Positions 1-10,294 of a stretch of DNA of 64,000 nt are shown in pieces. How positions within the stretch are numbered: the stretch's first letter is position 1; the number at the start of each line of letters is the position of its first letter. The position numbers and the translations under genes are program-made. The notes under the pieces are model-generated. The model searched no databases and was not told where the DNA came from. It saw only the letters and a list, made by a program, of their open reading frames with translations. Source of the DNA: Pseudophaeobacter profundi (lineage in GTDB: Bacteria > Pseudomonadota > Alphaproteobacteria > Rhodobacterales > Rhodobacteraceae); assembly GCF_029697505.1 (NCBI RefSeq), contig NZ_JARJEF010000010.1:62001-126000 (forward strand), in the 5' to 3' direction.

Positions 1-1149
1 GCCAGAGGCAGGTTTCAGCTGCGTTTCGATTGAGCGGATCACGTCTGGTTCACCGCTGCGGTAATCTTCATAGTTTTCCGCAAAACTGCGCCCCAGACAG
101 CCCTTGATATCCGGTGCCGGGATCAAACCAGCCTGTAGCATTTCCCCCGCCACCGCAGGCACCCCGCCGGCACGGTGGAAATCTTCTGCCAAATAGTCGC
201 CAGCGGGCTGCAGATTGGTCAGCAGGGGCACATCATGGCCGAAGGCCTCCCAATCGGCGTTGTTCAATTCCAGCCCCAGATGGCGGGCAATGGCGTTCAG
301 ATGGATTGGTGCATTGGTTGACCCACCCAAGGCAGAACACATTGCAATGGCATTTTCAAAGGCGCCGCGCGTCATGATATCGGATGGCTTCAGGTCTTCA
401 TGCACCATTTCGACTATCCGCTGGCCAGTGCGGTAGGACATCTGCCCCCGTTCCCGCAGCGGTGCCGGAATTGCCGCCGATCCGGGCAGCTGCATCCCCA
501 GAACCTCGGCCAGGGAATTCATCGTGCTTGCGGTGCCCATAGTGTTGCAATAACCCACCGATGGCACCGAGGACGCCGCCATTTCAAGAAACTGTGCCTC
601 GTCGATTTCACCTGCGGCCAGCATCTGACGCGCCTTCCAGATGATGGTGCCCGACCCGGTACGTTTGCCGTTCAGCCAACCGTTCAGCATTGGCCCCACA
701 GAAAGCGCAATCGCCGGGATATCCACCGTGGCAGCCGCCATCAACAATGCAGGCGTGGTCTTGTCGCAGCCAATGTTCAACACCACCGCATCAATAGGAT
801 AGCCATGCAGTGCCTCAACCAGCCCCAGATATGTGAGGTTGCGATCCAGGTTGGCTGTGGGGCGTTTGCCGGTTTCCTGAATGGGATGCACCGGGATCTC
901 CAGCGGCGTTCCCCCGGCGGCAATAATCCCGTCGCGCACCCGCTTGGTCAGCTCCAGATGGTGGCGGTTACAGGGGCTCAGATCACTACCGGTCTGGGCG
1001 ATGCCAATGATCGGCCTATCCTCCCGCAGCTCCTCCCAGGTCAGCCCGTAGTTGATATACCGCTCCAGATAGAGCGCAGTCATTTCCGGATCATCCGGAT
1101 TGTCAAACCACTGGCGCGATCGCAGATTTTTTGGATTGAATTTGGTCAT
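1..1149 (-). CDS. IlvD/Edd-family dehydratase, sugar-acid (pentonate) type, 3' part missing
   Basis: Reading the minus strand from ATG 1149 gives 383 codons without a stop, running off the left edge, so the C-terminal third is absent. The N-terminus ([18 protein letters not shown]) and the stretches [41 protein letters not shown] and [15 protein letters not shown] are typical of the IlvD/Edd Fe-S dehydratases. The cysteines in CNRHH, GCDKT and YCNTMG are the usual cluster and Mg2+ neighbourhood. The wording is closer to L-arabinonate/D-xylonate dehydratases than to biosynthetic IlvD. Such enzymes dehydrate an aldonic acid to a 2-keto-3-deoxy acid in the cytoplasm. It is followed upstream by a TRAP transporter on the same strand and a LacI regulator, which fits sugar-acid catabolism. 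The exact substrate cannot be read. Confidence 0.9.
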   Translation of the reverse strand, partial: MTKFNPKNLRSRQWFDNPDDPEMTALYLERYINYGLTWEELREDRPIIGIAQTGSDLSPCNRHHLELTKRVRDGIIAAGGTPLEIPVHPIQETGKRPTANLDRNLTYLGLVEALHGYPIDAVVLNIGCDKTTPALLMAAATVDIPAIALSVGPMLNGWLNGKRTGSGTIIWKARQMLAAGEIDEAQFLEMAASSVPSVGYCNTMGTASTMNSLAEVLGMQLPGSAAIPAPLRERGQMSYRTGQRIVEMVHEDLKPSDIMTRGAFENAIAMCSALGGSTNAPIHLNAIARHLGLELNNADWEAFGHDVPLLTNLQPAGDYLAEDFHRAGGVPAVAGEMLQAGLIPAPDIKGCLGRSFAENYEDYRSGEPDVIRSIETQLKPASG

Positions 1150-1202
1150 CGGGGTCTTTCACTTGAATAGTCATAACAAAACTGAAGATGCCACCTGGCC
1201 GG

Positions 1203-3212
1203 TCAGTCCAGCCAGTTGGGCAGCCAAAGCGCCACATCAGGCACCATGAAGACAATCGCCAGCGCAATGATTTGAATGGCGATAAAGGGCAAAAGCGCGC
1301 GGAAGATTTCCGCCAGGCTCATATCCCTTGGCGCGACCGATTTCAGATAAAAGGCCGCTGGACCAAAGGGGGGCGACAGGTAGCTGACCTGCATGTTCAT
1401 CGCAAAAAGAATGCCGAACCAGACCGGATCCATGCCCAGTTTGATGATGATCGGTACAAAGATTGGCATGGTCAGCAGCGCGATGCCAATCCAATCCATG
1501 AACAGGCCAAGCACAAGTAGGATCGCCATCATGATCAGGACGACCACCGCAGGCGACGCATCGCTGGCCAGAATTGCGCCCTCAATAAAGCGGTTCCCAC
1601 CCATCAGGTTGTAAACGCCAACCAGGGCGGCGGCGCCAACACCAATCCAGATGATCATACCACAGGTTTCCAGCGTCTGCTGCAGACTGTCGCGGATCAG
1701 CGCCCAGCTGACTTCCCGCCGGATTGCCGCCGACAGAAACACACCCATGACGCCCATCGCCGCTGCCTCGGTCACCGATGCAACCCCGCCATAGATCGAC
1801 CCCAGCACCAACACCGCCACCCCAAAGGGCAGCACCACACCTTTCAGCTTGGCCAGTTTTTCCGCCATGGGAATGTCTTGCTCTTCAGCCGACAGCGCAG
1901 GTGCCATATCCGGCGAAATCGTGCAGCGCACATAGATATAGAGAATATAAAAGCTTGCCAGCATCAAGCCAGGCAGCACCGTGGCCAGAAACAGATCGCC
2001 AATGGAAACGCCGGATGTCAGCCCATAGACGATTAATACGATCGACGGTGGAATCATCGTCCCCAGTGATCCGCCCGCGCAGACGGTGCCAATGGCCAGC
2101 GCCCGATTGTAGCCCAGCCGTAGCATCTGCGGCAGTGCAATCAGACCCAACAGCACAATTTCGCCGCCAATAATACCAGAAATCGCCGCCAGAAACACCG
2201 CAGCGACCAGCGTCTGGATCGCGACGCCACCGCGCAATCGCCCCGCCACAATGCGCATCGCGTCATAAAGATCGCGCGCCATGCCAGAGCGGTCCAGCAA
2301 TGAGGCCATCAGCACAAACATCGGGATCGCCACCAGGACATATTCATTCACAAAGGAATAGATCCGGCTGGACACCAGCGGCACTCCCATGGGGCCAAAC
2401 CAGGCCAGGGTAAACAGGATTGCAATCAACCCGGTCACAAAGGCCAGCGGAATGCCAGTCAGGATCATTACCATAATGCTGCCCACCAGCATCCAGGAAC
2501 TGATCTCTATGCCCAGACTGCGCCCCTGTGTGAACAGCACTGCGCAGACCGCCAGAAGAATGGCAAAGACCAGCGCAATCCCAATCATCGCGGATTTGCT
2601 GGGCGGTTCCTGGCAGGATTGGCGATGCCCAGTGCCTTTAACTGCCACCCAGATATGACCAAGCGATTGCAGGGTCAGCACCACCGCTGCCAGAAAAAGC
2701 GCCATTTTGACCAGCGCCGGGGTCACCGGGTTCCAGGCGGAACCAGAACGTTCTAGCCGCAGATCCCCCTGCGGGGTCCACCAGGATTTTTCCACCATAC
2801 TATAAGCGGCATAGGCAATGGCGACGGCAAAACACAGGGTCAGCAGGGCATTGACCAGATCCAGCAGACGACGGGTGCCGCCTTTGGTGTCAAAATAGAT
2901 CAGCCCGATGCGGATATGTTTGTCCGATGCCAGACACTGCACGCCGCCAAACAGGTAACACACCGCCACCAGCGCGATCACCGTTTCATGCGCCCAGATG
3001 GTGGGGGCGCTAAAGAAATAGCGCATCACAATTTCGTAAATCGACACCAGCGTTGAAATCGCAAACAGAAAGGCAACGCCACCGCCCAGCGACAGGATCC
3101 CGCGATCCAGCCTGGTCTGCGCACCACCGCTATCGGCTTCATGTGCCTGTTTCAGCGCTTCAATCTGCGCTTCGGCCTCAGCCGCAAAATCCACTGTTGT
3201 GTCCTGTGCCAT
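1203..3212 (-). CDS. TRAP transporter fused permease, DctQ-DctM
   Basis: A single protein of about 669 residues combines both TRAP membrane subunits. Roughly residues 35-200 form a four-helix DctQ part (with the IYEIVMRYFF and WAHETVIALV stretches). After a linker, residues about 220-665 form the multi-helix DctM part, with the family signatures GGSLGTMIPPSIVLIVYG, VTEAAAMGV and MQVSYLSPPFGPAAFY. It uses an ion gradient to import the carboxylate delivered by the neighbouring DctP. I chose ATG 3212; a TTG two codons upstream is possible but has no better ribosome site. It lies 53 bp from the dehydratase start and 69 bp from dctP, consistent with one operon dctP-dctQM-dehydratase. Confidence 0.93.
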   Translation of the reverse strand: MAQDTTVDFAAEAEAQIEALKQAHEADSGGAQTRLDRGILSLGGGVAFLFAISTLVSIYEIVMRYFFSAPTIWAHETVIALVAVCYLFGGVQCLASDKHIRIGLIYFDTKGGTRRLLDLVNALLTLCFAVAIAYAAYSMVEKSWWTPQGDLRLERSGSAWNPVTPALVKMALFLAAVVLTLQSLGHIWVAVKGTGHRQSCQEPPSKSAMIGIALVFAILLAVCAVLFTQGRSLGIEISSWMLVGSIMVMILTGIPLAFVTGLIAILFTLAWFGPMGVPLVSSRIYSFVNEYVLVAIPMFVLMASLLDRSGMARDLYDAMRIVAGRLRGGVAIQTLVAAVFLAAISGIIGGEIVLLGLIALPQMLRLGYNRALAIGTVCAGGSLGTMIPPSIVLIVYGLTSGVSIGDLFLATVLPGLMLASFYILYIYVRCTISPDMAPALSAEEQDIPMAEKLAKLKGVVLPFGVAVLVLGSIYGGVASVTEAAAMGVMGVFLSAAIRREVSWALIRDSLQQTLETCGMIIWIGVGAAALVGVYNLMGGNRFIEGAILASDASPAVVVLIMMAILLVLGLFMDWIGIALLTMPIFVPIIIKLGMDPVWFGILFAMNMQVSYLSPPFGPAAFYLKSVAPRDMSLAEIFRALLPFIAIQIIALAIVFMVPDVALWLPNWLD

Positions 3213-3281
3213 GCGCAATTCTTTCCCGCCCCGGATAAAGGAGGGGCCGCAAAGCCCCTCCTCTTCTGTCTGAGATCTATG

Positions 3282-4319
3282 CTATTTGGCCAAAAGACCG
3301 GCCGAAATCAGATAGGCAGAGACGCTTTCATAGGCCTTGCCGGCCATTTCTGAACGATCAGCCCATTGCGCCCACTGCGTCTGGGCGATACCGCGGAATT
3401 TGGCGCGCTCTTCGTCGGGCCAGTTGATCACCGTGACCTCTGGATCGGCCATGGCTTCGGCGACGGCCACCGCATTGGCCATATCCAACCGCGCCACCAT
3501 ATCCTGGGCGAAGTCACGCACAGAAACTGCGAGAATTTCCTTCAAATCGGCAGGCAGGCTGTCGTAGATTCCCTTGTTCATCGACACATCCACCACCGGC
3601 ATCGAATGAAACCCCGGATAGATAGGATAGTTGGCAAATTCATGCATGCCCTGCGCATGGTTGGTGGAAAACACGGTATAATCGGCCGCGTCAATCACGC
3701 CTTTTTCCAGTGAGGTATAGACCTCGGATCCAGGCAGGTTCACCGGGGCAGCCCCGGCGGCGGCGAAGACCTCTTGCACCATGCCTTCGGGCGCGCGCAT
3801 TTTCAGCCCCTTCAGATCGTCCACAGTATTGAGCGGCCGGGTCGACAAGAACGCCTCTACCCCAGTGGCCGAGGCACCGAGAAACTGCAAACCGTAGGGA
3901 TTTACCAGTTCGTTATAGAGCTCCATCCCGCCTCCATAGTTCATGTAGTTGAACATCTGCTGCGGATCTGACCAGGCACCAACCAGATTTCCCAGCATGG
4001 CAAAAGCCGGATCCTTGCCGGAAAAATAGGACGGATCGGTCATATGCCCCTGTAGGATACCGGCCCCTACCGCATCCAGGGTTTCGCCATGCGCCACCAC
4101 AGAACCGACTGGAACAATAGTGATTTCCAGCCGTCCGTTTGACATGGTCTTGACCCGCTCGGCCCATTCTTCCTCGATCGCAAAGAAATTGTCCCCCGCC
4201 TGGGCAGAGGTCTGGAATGTCCACTGATGCTCTTGCGCAGCTAGAGGCGCGGCCAGGGCCGCCAGCGCGGTAAGGCTCAGCGCTGCGGACCGTGGAAATT
4301 TTACAAAATTCTTGATCAT
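3282..4319 (-). CDS. TRAP transporter substrate-binding protein (DctP)
   Basis: A 345-residue periplasmic solute receptor with a Sec signal peptide (n-region MIKNFVKFPR, hydrophobic core, cleavage after PLAA about residue 28). The body has the DctP fold hallmarks: SNGRLEITIVPVGSV near residue 60, the LKGLKMRAPEGMV signature around 170 whose Arg normally pairs with the substrate carboxylate, and EVYTSLEKGVIDAADYT. It is first in the minus-strand operon ahead of the fused permease and the dehydratase, so the ligand is probably a sugar acid such as a pentonate. This is inferred from context only. Confidence 0.92.
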   Translation of the reverse strand: MIKNFVKFPRSAALSLTALAALAAPLAAQEHQWTFQTSAQAGDNFFAIEEEWAERVKTMSNGRLEITIVPVGSVVAHGETLDAVGAGILQGHMTDPSYFSGKDPAFAMLGNLVGAWSDPQQMFNYMNYGGGMELYNELVNPYGLQFLGASATGVEAFLSTRPLNTVDDLKGLKMRAPEGMVQEVFAAAGAAPVNLPGSEVYTSLEKGVIDAADYTVFSTNHAQGMHEFANYPIYPGFHSMPVVDVSMNKGIYDSLPADLKEILAVSVRDFAQDMVARLDMANAVAVAEAMADPEVTVINWPDEERAKFRGIAQTQWAQWADRSEMAGKAYESVSAYLISAGLLAK

Positions 4320-4475
4320 CGTTGTTCTCCCTTACAGGCCGGTTTCGCCCGACCGCTCCTATGTGCGAAGGCTAGGCCCCGCATCCCAACCGCCCCCTAT
4401 GGCTGCACCCCTGCGGGCTTTGCGGCGGCAACATATTCCACCAAAATGGTGCACCGGTTTCTCCAGCCTCCCAAC

Positions 4476-4501
4476 TGGTATCGAAACCGGTATCGGTACC
4501 A
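4476..4501. promoter_or_regulatory. Candidate LacI-family operator (26-bp inverted repeat)
   Basis: The two 13-base halves TGGTATCGAAACC and GGTATCGGTACCA match as an inverted repeat at 11 of 13 positions around an ACC|GGT centre. A central CpG dyad is usual for LacI/GntR-type operators. It lies in the 305-bp gap between divergent dctP and the LacI-family gene, so it could control both. I saw no other feature in that gap. Confidence 0.55.
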
Positions 4502-4624
4502 TGCGCGAATTTCCATCCACAGGTCAACGCGTTTCAACGCTTTGCTATTGGCCGCCGCGTCCACTAAGTTGGCAAAAATCGGGGGCCGCGCGACATTACC
4601 TTTGGTCAACAACAGGTTGAAACA

Positions 4625-5656
4625 ATGCACAAGAGAAAGACCTTGCAGGACGTTGCCTTGGCTGCCGGGGTCAGCAAGATGACTGCCTCGCGCGCCCTGC
4701 GAGGGGACAAGGACGTGTCACAGCGCAGTATCATGCGGGTGCAAAAGGCCGCGCGCGAAATCGGCTATGTCGGGAATCACCTTGCCTCCTCTCTTGCCGG
4801 GAAAGCCACCGACCTGATCGGCGTGGTGCTGCCCAACCTTGAAAACATCGTCTTTTCGCATGTGCTGAACGGCATCACAGAGACGCTCTATGGGACCGGA
4901 TTGCAGCCCGTTTGCGGCATCACCGAATACGACCCGGAACGCGAATACGAGGTGGTGCGCAACATGCTGTCCTGGCGGCCCACCGGGCTGATTGTCACTG
5001 GCCTGGAATTTCCCGCCGACACCGCAAAACTGCTAGTCGAGGCCGACATTCCAGTGGTGCAGATCATGGATACCGACGGCGACCCCATTGGCGGCTGCGT
5101 CGGGTTTTCGCATCATCAGGTCGGCTTTGACATGGCGCAGGCCCTGGTGCAAAGCGGCAGAAAACGCATCGGGTATATCGGCTGTGGGCTTGGTCAGGAC
5201 AACCGCGCCCAAAAGCGTTTTGATGGCTTCCTTGCGGGGTTGCAGCAGGCCGATGTCAGGCTGGTGGCGCAGCGCCAGGATCCTGGGTTTTCCTCAATTG
5301 CAACTGGTCGCCGCCTGACCCAGGCATTGTGGCAGGATCACCCGGATCTTGATTGCATTTATTACTCCAACGATGATCTGGCCGCTGGTGGCTATCATTA
5401 TTTCAATGACTTACAGGTTGCCATCCCGGATCAGGTCGGATTGGTCGGCTGCAACGGGCTTGATTTTATTTCTGGCGTGCCGGGCAGGATCGGCACCACA
5501 CGCACCCCGCGCCACGAAATCGGCGAAGCCGCCGTGCGGATGATTTTACAGGCGGTGGCCAGCGGCGCGCCATTGGCCCCAATCAAGCAGGAACTGCGCC
5601 CTGAAATCGACCTTGGGCTGATTGCCACCCAGCCACCCGCAACGCCAGATCCATAA
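4625..5656 (+). CDS. LacI-family transcriptional regulator
   Basis: A 343-residue cytoplasmic regulator. The N-terminal HTH (TLQDVALAAGVSKMTASRAL) and hinge helix (HLASSLAG, about residue 57) are classical LacI features. The remainder is a periplasmic-binding-protein-like sugar domain (IGVVLPNLENIVFSHVLNGI, YYSNDDLAAG, GCNGLDFISG). The HTH and core resemble the gluconate/GntR branch of the family. It is divergent from the TRAP-dehydratase operon and a 26-bp palindrome sits between them, so it is probably the local repressor released by the imported sugar acid or its breakdown product. Confidence 0.92.
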   Translation: MHKRKTLQDVALAAGVSKMTASRALRGDKDVSQRSIMRVQKAAREIGYVGNHLASSLAGKATDLIGVVLPNLENIVFSHVLNGITETLYGTGLQPVCGITEYDPEREYEVVRNMLSWRPTGLIVTGLEFPADTAKLLVEADIPVVQIMDTDGDPIGGCVGFSHHQVGFDMAQALVQSGRKRIGYIGCGLGQDNRAQKRFDGFLAGLQQADVRLVAQRQDPGFSSIATGRRLTQALWQDHPDLDCIYYSNDDLAAGGYHYFNDLQVAIPDQVGLVGCNGLDFISGVPGRIGTTRTPRHEIGEAAVRMILQAVASGAPLAPIKQELRPEIDLGLIATQPPATPDP

Positions 5657-5725
5657 GACCATGCCTGCTGCATAGGCCCCGCCCCTGCCCTGTTGGGAAC
5701 CCGCGGCTACGCTCGTGCTCAACCC

Positions 5726-5758
5726 AAAACGGCCCCCCGAAAACCGGGGGACCGTTTT
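5726..5758. terminator. Bidirectional rho-independent terminator
   Basis: The hairpin arms AAAACGGCCCCCCG and CGGGGGACCGTTTT pair almost completely. Read on the minus strand the stem ends in a run of T, directly after nqrF; on the plus strand it can end the LacI gene transcript as well. Confidence 0.8.
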
Positions 5759-5795
5759 GAATTTCCGCAATCAAATCAAGGGCAAACCGGCGGGA

Positions 5796-7016
5796 TTAAC
5801 CGCCAAAATCGTCCAGCATGATGTCTTCGCGGTCAACGCCAAGATCAAGGAGCATGTTGATCACCGATTGGTTCATGATGGGCGGACCACACATGTAGTA
5901 TTCGCAGTCTTCCGGTGCCGGGTGGTTCTTCAGATATTCCTCGAACAGGATGTTATGGATAAAGCCGGTATAGCCAGTCCACTCGTCCTCGGGCATCGCA
6001 TCCGACAGCGCCACGTGCCATTCGAAGTTGGGGTTTTCAGCGGCCAGGCCGTCGAAATCCTCGACAAAGAACATCTCGCGCTTGGAACGTGCACCATACC
6101 AGAAGCTAATCTTGCGATCCGTATTCAACCGCTTCAGCTGGTCAAAGATATGGCTGCGCATTGGTGCCATACCGGCCCCGCCGCCCACAAAGATCATTTC
6201 CTTCTTGGTATCTCGCGCGAAGAATTCGCCAAAGGGACCCGAGATGGTCACCTTGTCGCCGGGCTTCAGGTTGAAGATGTAGCTCGACATCTGACCGGCA
6301 GGGATACCTTCTGAACCGGGTGGCGGCGACGCAACCCGCACATTGAGCATGATCATGCCCTTTTCTTCCGGATAGTTGGCCATGGAATAGGCGCGTTCAA
6401 CCGGCTCTGACACCACGGATTCATACTGCCAGACATTGAAGCGGTCCCAATCGCCGCGATACTCTTCTTCGATGTCAAAATCGGTGTATTTCAACGCATG
6501 GGCCGGGGCCTCGATCTGGATATAACCACCCGCGCGGAAATCGACGTTTTCGCCTTCGGGCAGGTCCAGGACCAGCGCCTTGATGAAAGTGGCGACGTTT
6601 TCGTTGGAACGCACGGTGCATTCCCACTTTTTGACGCCAAACACCTCTTCGGGCACTTCAACTTCCATGTCCTGCTTGACCGCGACCTGACAGGACAGAC
6701 GGTCGCCGCAGCCGGCTTCGCGTTTGGTGATATGGCCCTCTTCGGTGGGCAGGATAGAACCGCCGCCGGAATGCACGCGTACCCGGCACTGGGCACAGGT
6801 ACCGCCACCGCCACAGGCCGAAGGCACAAACAGCTTTTCCGCCGCCAGCGTCTGCAGCAGTTTACCACCCGCAGGCACGGAAATGGTTTTTTCGCCGTTT
6901 ATGGTGATGTTCACATTACCAGTCGACACCAGCTTGGAACGGGCTGCAATGATAATGCTGACAAGCGCCAGAACGATCAGGGTGAAAAGGACAATGCCAA
7001 GTCCAAAGGTCGCCAT
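5796..7016 (-). CDS. nqrF: Na+-translocating NADH:quinone reductase subunit F
   Basis: The electron entry subunit (406 residues). One N-terminal membrane helix (residues 3-25) is followed by a ferredoxin-like domain with [2Fe-2S] cysteines C68, C74, C77 and C109 ([19 protein letters not shown]). Then comes an FNR-type module with the FAD-binding RAYSMANYP stretch and the NADH-binding [15 protein letters not shown] and [10 protein letters not shown] motifs. It takes hydride from NADH and passes electrons to the membrane subunits. It is the last gene of nqrABCDEF and is followed by a strong terminator. Length and motifs match the family fully. Confidence 0.98.
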   Translation of the reverse strand: MATFGLGIVLFTLIVLALVSIIIAARSKLVSTGNVNITINGEKTISVPAGGKLLQTLAAEKLFVPSACGGGGTCAQCRVRVHSGGGSILPTEEGHITKREAGCGDRLSCQVAVKQDMEVEVPEEVFGVKKWECTVRSNENVATFIKALVLDLPEGENVDFRAGGYIQIEAPAHALKYTDFDIEEEYRGDWDRFNVWQYESVVSEPVERAYSMANYPEEKGMIMLNVRVASPPPGSEGIPAGQMSSYIFNLKPGDKVTISGPFGEFFARDTKKEMIFVGGGAGMAPMRSHIFDQLKRLNTDRKISFWYGARSKREMFFVEDFDGLAAENPNFEWHVALSDAMPEDEWTGYTGFIHNILFEEYLKNHPAPEDCEYYMCGPPIMNQSVINMLLDLGVDREDIMLDDFGG

Positions 7017-7030
7017 ATTTCCAGCCCCTC

Positions 7031-7639
7031 TTACAGTTTCACGCCGCTGAAGGACATGAAGGCCATAGCCATCAGTCCAGCGGTGATGAAGGTAATGCCA
7101 AGCCCCTGCAATCCATCAGGAATGTCAGAATATTTCAGCTTTTCGCGCACGCCTGCCATGGCGGTGATGGCCAGGGCCCAGCCAAAGCCGGAAGACAGGC
7201 CATAGGTCGCTGCCTCGGCAAAACCATAGTCGCGTTCCACCATGAACAAGGACCCACCAAGAATGGCGCAGTTCACGGTGATCAACGGCAGAAAGATCCC
7301 CAACGCATTGTAAAGCGGCGGGAAATATTTATCCAAAACCATTTCCAGGATCTGCACCAGCGCCGCGATAACGCCGATATAGGAAATCAGACCCAGGAAG
7401 GTCAGATCCACATCGGGAAAGCCAGCCCAAGCCAGCGCGCCGGGCGCCAGCAGGTAGGTCAGGATCAGGTTGTTGGCCGGCACGGTGATCGCCTGCACGA
7501 TCATCACCGAGATACCCAGGCCGATAGCGGTGGGAATTTTCTTCGAAACGGCAATGAAGGTACACATGCCAAGGAAGAAGGAGAGGGCCAGGTTTTCAAC
7601 AAAGATCGCCTTGACCGCAAGAGAGAGGAGCGCTTCCAT
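7031..7639 (-). CDS. nqrE: Na+-translocating NADH:quinone reductase subunit E
   Basis: A 202-residue integral membrane protein with six predicted helices, homologous to NqrD and arranged inverted to it. Cys26 ([13 protein letters not shown]) and Cys124 ([12 protein letters not shown]) correspond to the cysteines that, with the pair in NqrD, hold the intramembrane iron centre. Its start codon overlaps the nqrD stop (ATGA type), which points to translational coupling. Confidence 0.98.
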   Translation of the reverse strand: MEALLSLAVKAIFVENLALSFFLGMCTFIAVSKKIPTAIGLGISVMIVQAITVPANNLILTYLLAPGALAWAGFPDVDLTFLGLISYIGVIAALVQILEMVLDKYFPPLYNALGIFLPLITVNCAILGGSLFMVERDYGFAEAATYGLSSGFGWALAITAMAGVREKLKYSDIPDGLQGLGITFITAGLMAMAFMSFSGVKL

Positions 7640-8292
7640 CAGTGGGCCTCGACTACTTGGATTTTATGTTCACGCGCTTCCACCTGTTCAGGTTTCCAGG
7701 AGCGGAAGGCCCAGATCAAAAGACCAATGATGAAAAAGGCCGAAGGTGGCAGCAGCAGCATCCCGTTCGGCACATACCAGCCGCCGTTGTTCACGGTCTC
7801 CAGGATGGTCACGCCGAACAGCGAGCCCGCGCCAAACAGTTCGCGAACAAAACCAACCAGCATCAAGATCAAGCCATAGCCCAACCCATTGCCAATCCCG
7901 TCAATGAACGAAGCCACCGGAGGGTTCTTCATGGCAAAGGCTTCGGCCCGGCCCATCACGATGCAGTTGGTAATGATCAAGCCGACAAAAACCGACAGGG
8001 TTTTTGAAATCTCAAAGGCGTAGGCCTTGAGCACCTGATCCACCAGGATCACCAAGGATGCAATAATCACCATCTGCACAATAATGCGGATAGAGCTGGG
8101 GATCTGGTTGCGCAGCACCGAAATGAACATCGATGAAAACGCCGTCACCAGCGTCACCGCAATTGTCATTACCAGCGCCACTTTCAGCGAAGAGGTCACC
8201 GCCAGAGCAGAACAGATGCCAAGCACCTGCAGGGTAATCGGGTTGTTGTCGACCAATGGGTCGAGCAGCATTTCCCTACGTGTCTGGGCCAT
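7639..8292 (-). CDS. nqrD: Na+-translocating NADH:quinone reductase subunit D
   Basis: A 217-residue membrane subunit, partner of NqrE. Cys27 ([15 protein letters not shown]) and Cys110 ([15 protein letters not shown]) are the conserved iron ligands of the NqrD/E pair, and SLKVALVM and GRAEAFA are family signatures. Start and stop overlap those of nqrC and nqrE by the ATGA arrangement, so the three subunits are translated as a coupled unit. Confidence 0.98.
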   Translation of the reverse strand: MAQTRREMLLDPLVDNNPITLQVLGICSALAVTSSLKVALVMTIAVTLVTAFSSMFISVLRNQIPSSIRIIVQMVIIASLVILVDQVLKAYAFEISKTLSVFVGLIITNCIVMGRAEAFAMKNPPVASFIDGIGNGLGYGLILMLVGFVRELFGAGSLFGVTILETVNNGGWYVPNGMLLLPPSAFFIIGLLIWAFRSWKPEQVEAREHKIQVVEAH

Positions 8293-9098
8293 CAGATATC
8301 TCCTGCTTTGAGATTGGCAAGGAAGGGGGCATAACCGGTTTCGCCCATCCAGAAGCGTACCAGATTATCAACACCAGCCGAGGTCAGCGTGGCACCCGAC
8401 AGGGCATCCACATGGAACTCTTTGCCAGCGGCGGGCGCTGTCTTGGCGACGGTGATTTGCAGCTCACCGCTGTCATCCGTCAGGCGCTTACCCTGCCACT
8501 GCGCTTTCCAGCGCGGGTTGTCGACCTCGGCGCCCAGGCCGGGGGTTTCAGCATGGCTGTAGAATTGCAGACCAAAGATGTCATTGCCGTTTTCTTCCAC
8601 AGCGATAAAGCCATAAAGCGTCGACCACAGACCATAGCCATGCAGCGGCAGGATCACCTTGTCGACCGCGCCAGCCGCATCTTTCAGCAGATAGACGGTC
8701 ATGTATTTTGACTGCCGCCCAATCGAGGCCGGATCTTCGTCCAGCTTGATCGAGGTAGCCGGATCATCCGCCGCAGCGCGGTCGTCGAATTCGGCCACAT
8801 CAAACTGATCCGTAAATCGCCCGGTTGCCAGCTCCAGCACCCGCGGTTCAAACGAGGCGCCAAAGGCTTCGGTGATATCCATGCCTGGCTCATAAAGCCC
8901 CGCGACCTGCAAAATATTGATCTGCTTGTCTTTCAGCTTGTTGGCTTCCTGCGTCGGTCGCAAGGCAACCGCAGCCGCCGACACGATCATCGAGGCACAG
9001 AGGCAGAGTGCCACAGCCACAAACAGGGTTTTACCCGTCGAATCCGGCGAAGCCTCCAGAAAACGGCGGATGGCACCTTTGTTGGTTTGCTCAGACAT
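8292..9098 (-). CDS. nqrC: Na+-translocating NADH:quinone reductase subunit C
   Basis: A 268-residue subunit with one N-terminal membrane helix (about residues 24-46) and a periplasmic domain. The motif [10 protein letters not shown] (residues 231-240) is the covalent FMN attachment site; Thr237 is the expected flavinylated residue, modified by ApbE. I chose ATG 9098 (MSEQTNK), which overlaps the 3' end of nqrB by 8 bases. An in-frame start further upstream would add an unlikely 13 residues inside nqrB. Further family motifs are [10 protein letters not shown] and [10 protein letters not shown]. Confidence 0.97.
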   Translation of the reverse strand: MSEQTNKGAIRRFLEASPDSTGKTLFVAVALCLCASMIVSAAAVALRPTQEANKLKDKQINILQVAGLYEPGMDITEAFGASFEPRVLELATGRFTDQFDVAEFDDRAAADDPATSIKLDEDPASIGRQSKYMTVYLLKDAAGAVDKVILPLHGYGLWSTLYGFIAVEENGNDIFGLQFYSHAETPGLGAEVDNPRWKAQWQGKRLTDDSGELQITVAKTAPAAGKEFHVDALSGATLTSAGVDNLVRFWMGETGYAPFLANLKAGDI

Positions 9099-10290
9099 AA
9101 CGCTTCGCTCTCCGTTTGATATTGGCCTGCACGACAAAATGGTCGATCAGCGGCGCAAAGACGTTGCCGAACAGAATGGCGAGCATCATGCCTTCGGGGA
9201 AGGCCGGGTTGATCACCCGGATCATCACCACCATGAAGCCAATCAGCGCACCATAGATGTAGCGACCCGCATTGGTATGGCTGGCCGACACAGGTTCCGT
9301 CACCATGAAGACCAGGCCAAAGGCAAAACCACCGGTGACCAGATGCCAATACCAGGGCATGGCAAACATCGGGTTGCTGTCAGACCCAATGGCGTTCAGC
9401 AGCAGCGAAAAGCTCACCATGCCCGCCATGCAGCCCAGAACAAGGCGCCAGTTGGCAATCTTGGTGATCAACAGGAAGGCCAGACCAATCATGCAGGCCA
9501 GGGTCGAAGTTTCGCCAAAAGACCCCTGAATGGTGCCGATAAAGGCATCCATCCATTCCATCCCATTGGCCGCCAGCTGGTCAAACCCGGACGAGGCCGA
9601 GATCGACAGCGCGGTGGCACCGGAAAATCCGTCTACAGGCGTCCAGATGCTATCGCCGGACATATAGGCCGGATAGGCAAAATACAGGAAGGCCCGCCCA
9701 GTCAACGCCGGGTTGAGGAAGTTCTTGCCGGTGCCGCCAAAGACTTCTTTGCCGATCACAACGCCAAAGGAAATGCCGAGCGCAACCTGCCACAACGGAA
9801 TGCTGGCCGGCACGATCAGTGCATAAAGCATCGAAGTCACCAGGAAGCCTTCGTTGACCTCATGCCCGCGCACGGTGGCAAAGATCACTTCCCAGATACC
9901 GCCCACTACCAGCGTGGTGATATAGATCGGCAGGAAATACAGCAGCCCATGCGCCATATTGACCAGCGGATTGCTGGGGTCAAAGCCGATGCCAAGGAAT
10001 TCCAGCACAGCAACACGCCAGCCCGTGGCCTCATAGGCGCCTAGCGCGGTATTGACCTGCAAGCCGGTGTTATAAAGACCAAAGAGGATACAAGGGATCG
10101 TTGCGATGACCACATAGGTCATGATCCGCTTCATATCGATATAGGACCGCGCATGGGGTGCTGCGGTGGTGACCGTCTTTGGTGTGTAGAGAAAGCTCTC
10201 GACCATCTCGTAGATGGGGAAGAGCTTTTCCCATTTGCCGCCCTTGGTAAAGTTCGGCTCAATGCGGTCAAAAAAGTTACGGAGACCCAA
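9091..10290 (-). CDS. nqrB: Na+-translocating NADH:quinone reductase subunit B
   Basis: A 399-residue polytopic membrane protein, the core Na+-conducting subunit. It carries the second covalent FMN site, GFSGATALS, with Thr226 the expected attachment point. Other family stretches are GKEVFGGTGKNFLNPALTGR and FMVTEPVSASHTNAGRYIYG. It starts 4 bases after nqrA ends and overlaps nqrC, so it is coupled with both. The family fold has ten helices, and the hydrophobicity pattern agrees. Confidence 0.98.
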   Translation of the reverse strand: MGLRNFFDRIEPNFTKGGKWEKLFPIYEMVESFLYTPKTVTTAAPHARSYIDMKRIMTYVVIATIPCILFGLYNTGLQVNTALGAYEATGWRVAVLEFLGIGFDPSNPLVNMAHGLLYFLPIYITTLVVGGIWEVIFATVRGHEVNEGFLVTSMLYALIVPASIPLWQVALGISFGVVIGKEVFGGTGKNFLNPALTGRAFLYFAYPAYMSGDSIWTPVDGFSGATALSISASSGFDQLAANGMEWMDAFIGTIQGSFGETSTLACMIGLAFLLITKIANWRLVLGCMAGMVSFSLLLNAIGSDSNPMFAMPWYWHLVTGGFAFGLVFMVTEPVSASHTNAGRYIYGALIGFMVVMIRVINPAFPEGMMLAILFGNVFAPLIDHFVVQANIKRRAKRYV

Positions 10291-10294
10291 GAGA

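Noticed and set aside
400-1170. 256-codon open frame on the plus strand
   Set aside because: It is antisense to the IlvD/Edd dehydratase, whose minus-strand frame has clear motifs.
8917-10044. 375-codon open frame on the plus strand
   Set aside because: It is antisense to nqrC and nqrB, has His/Gly/Gln-rich low-order composition and no family signature.
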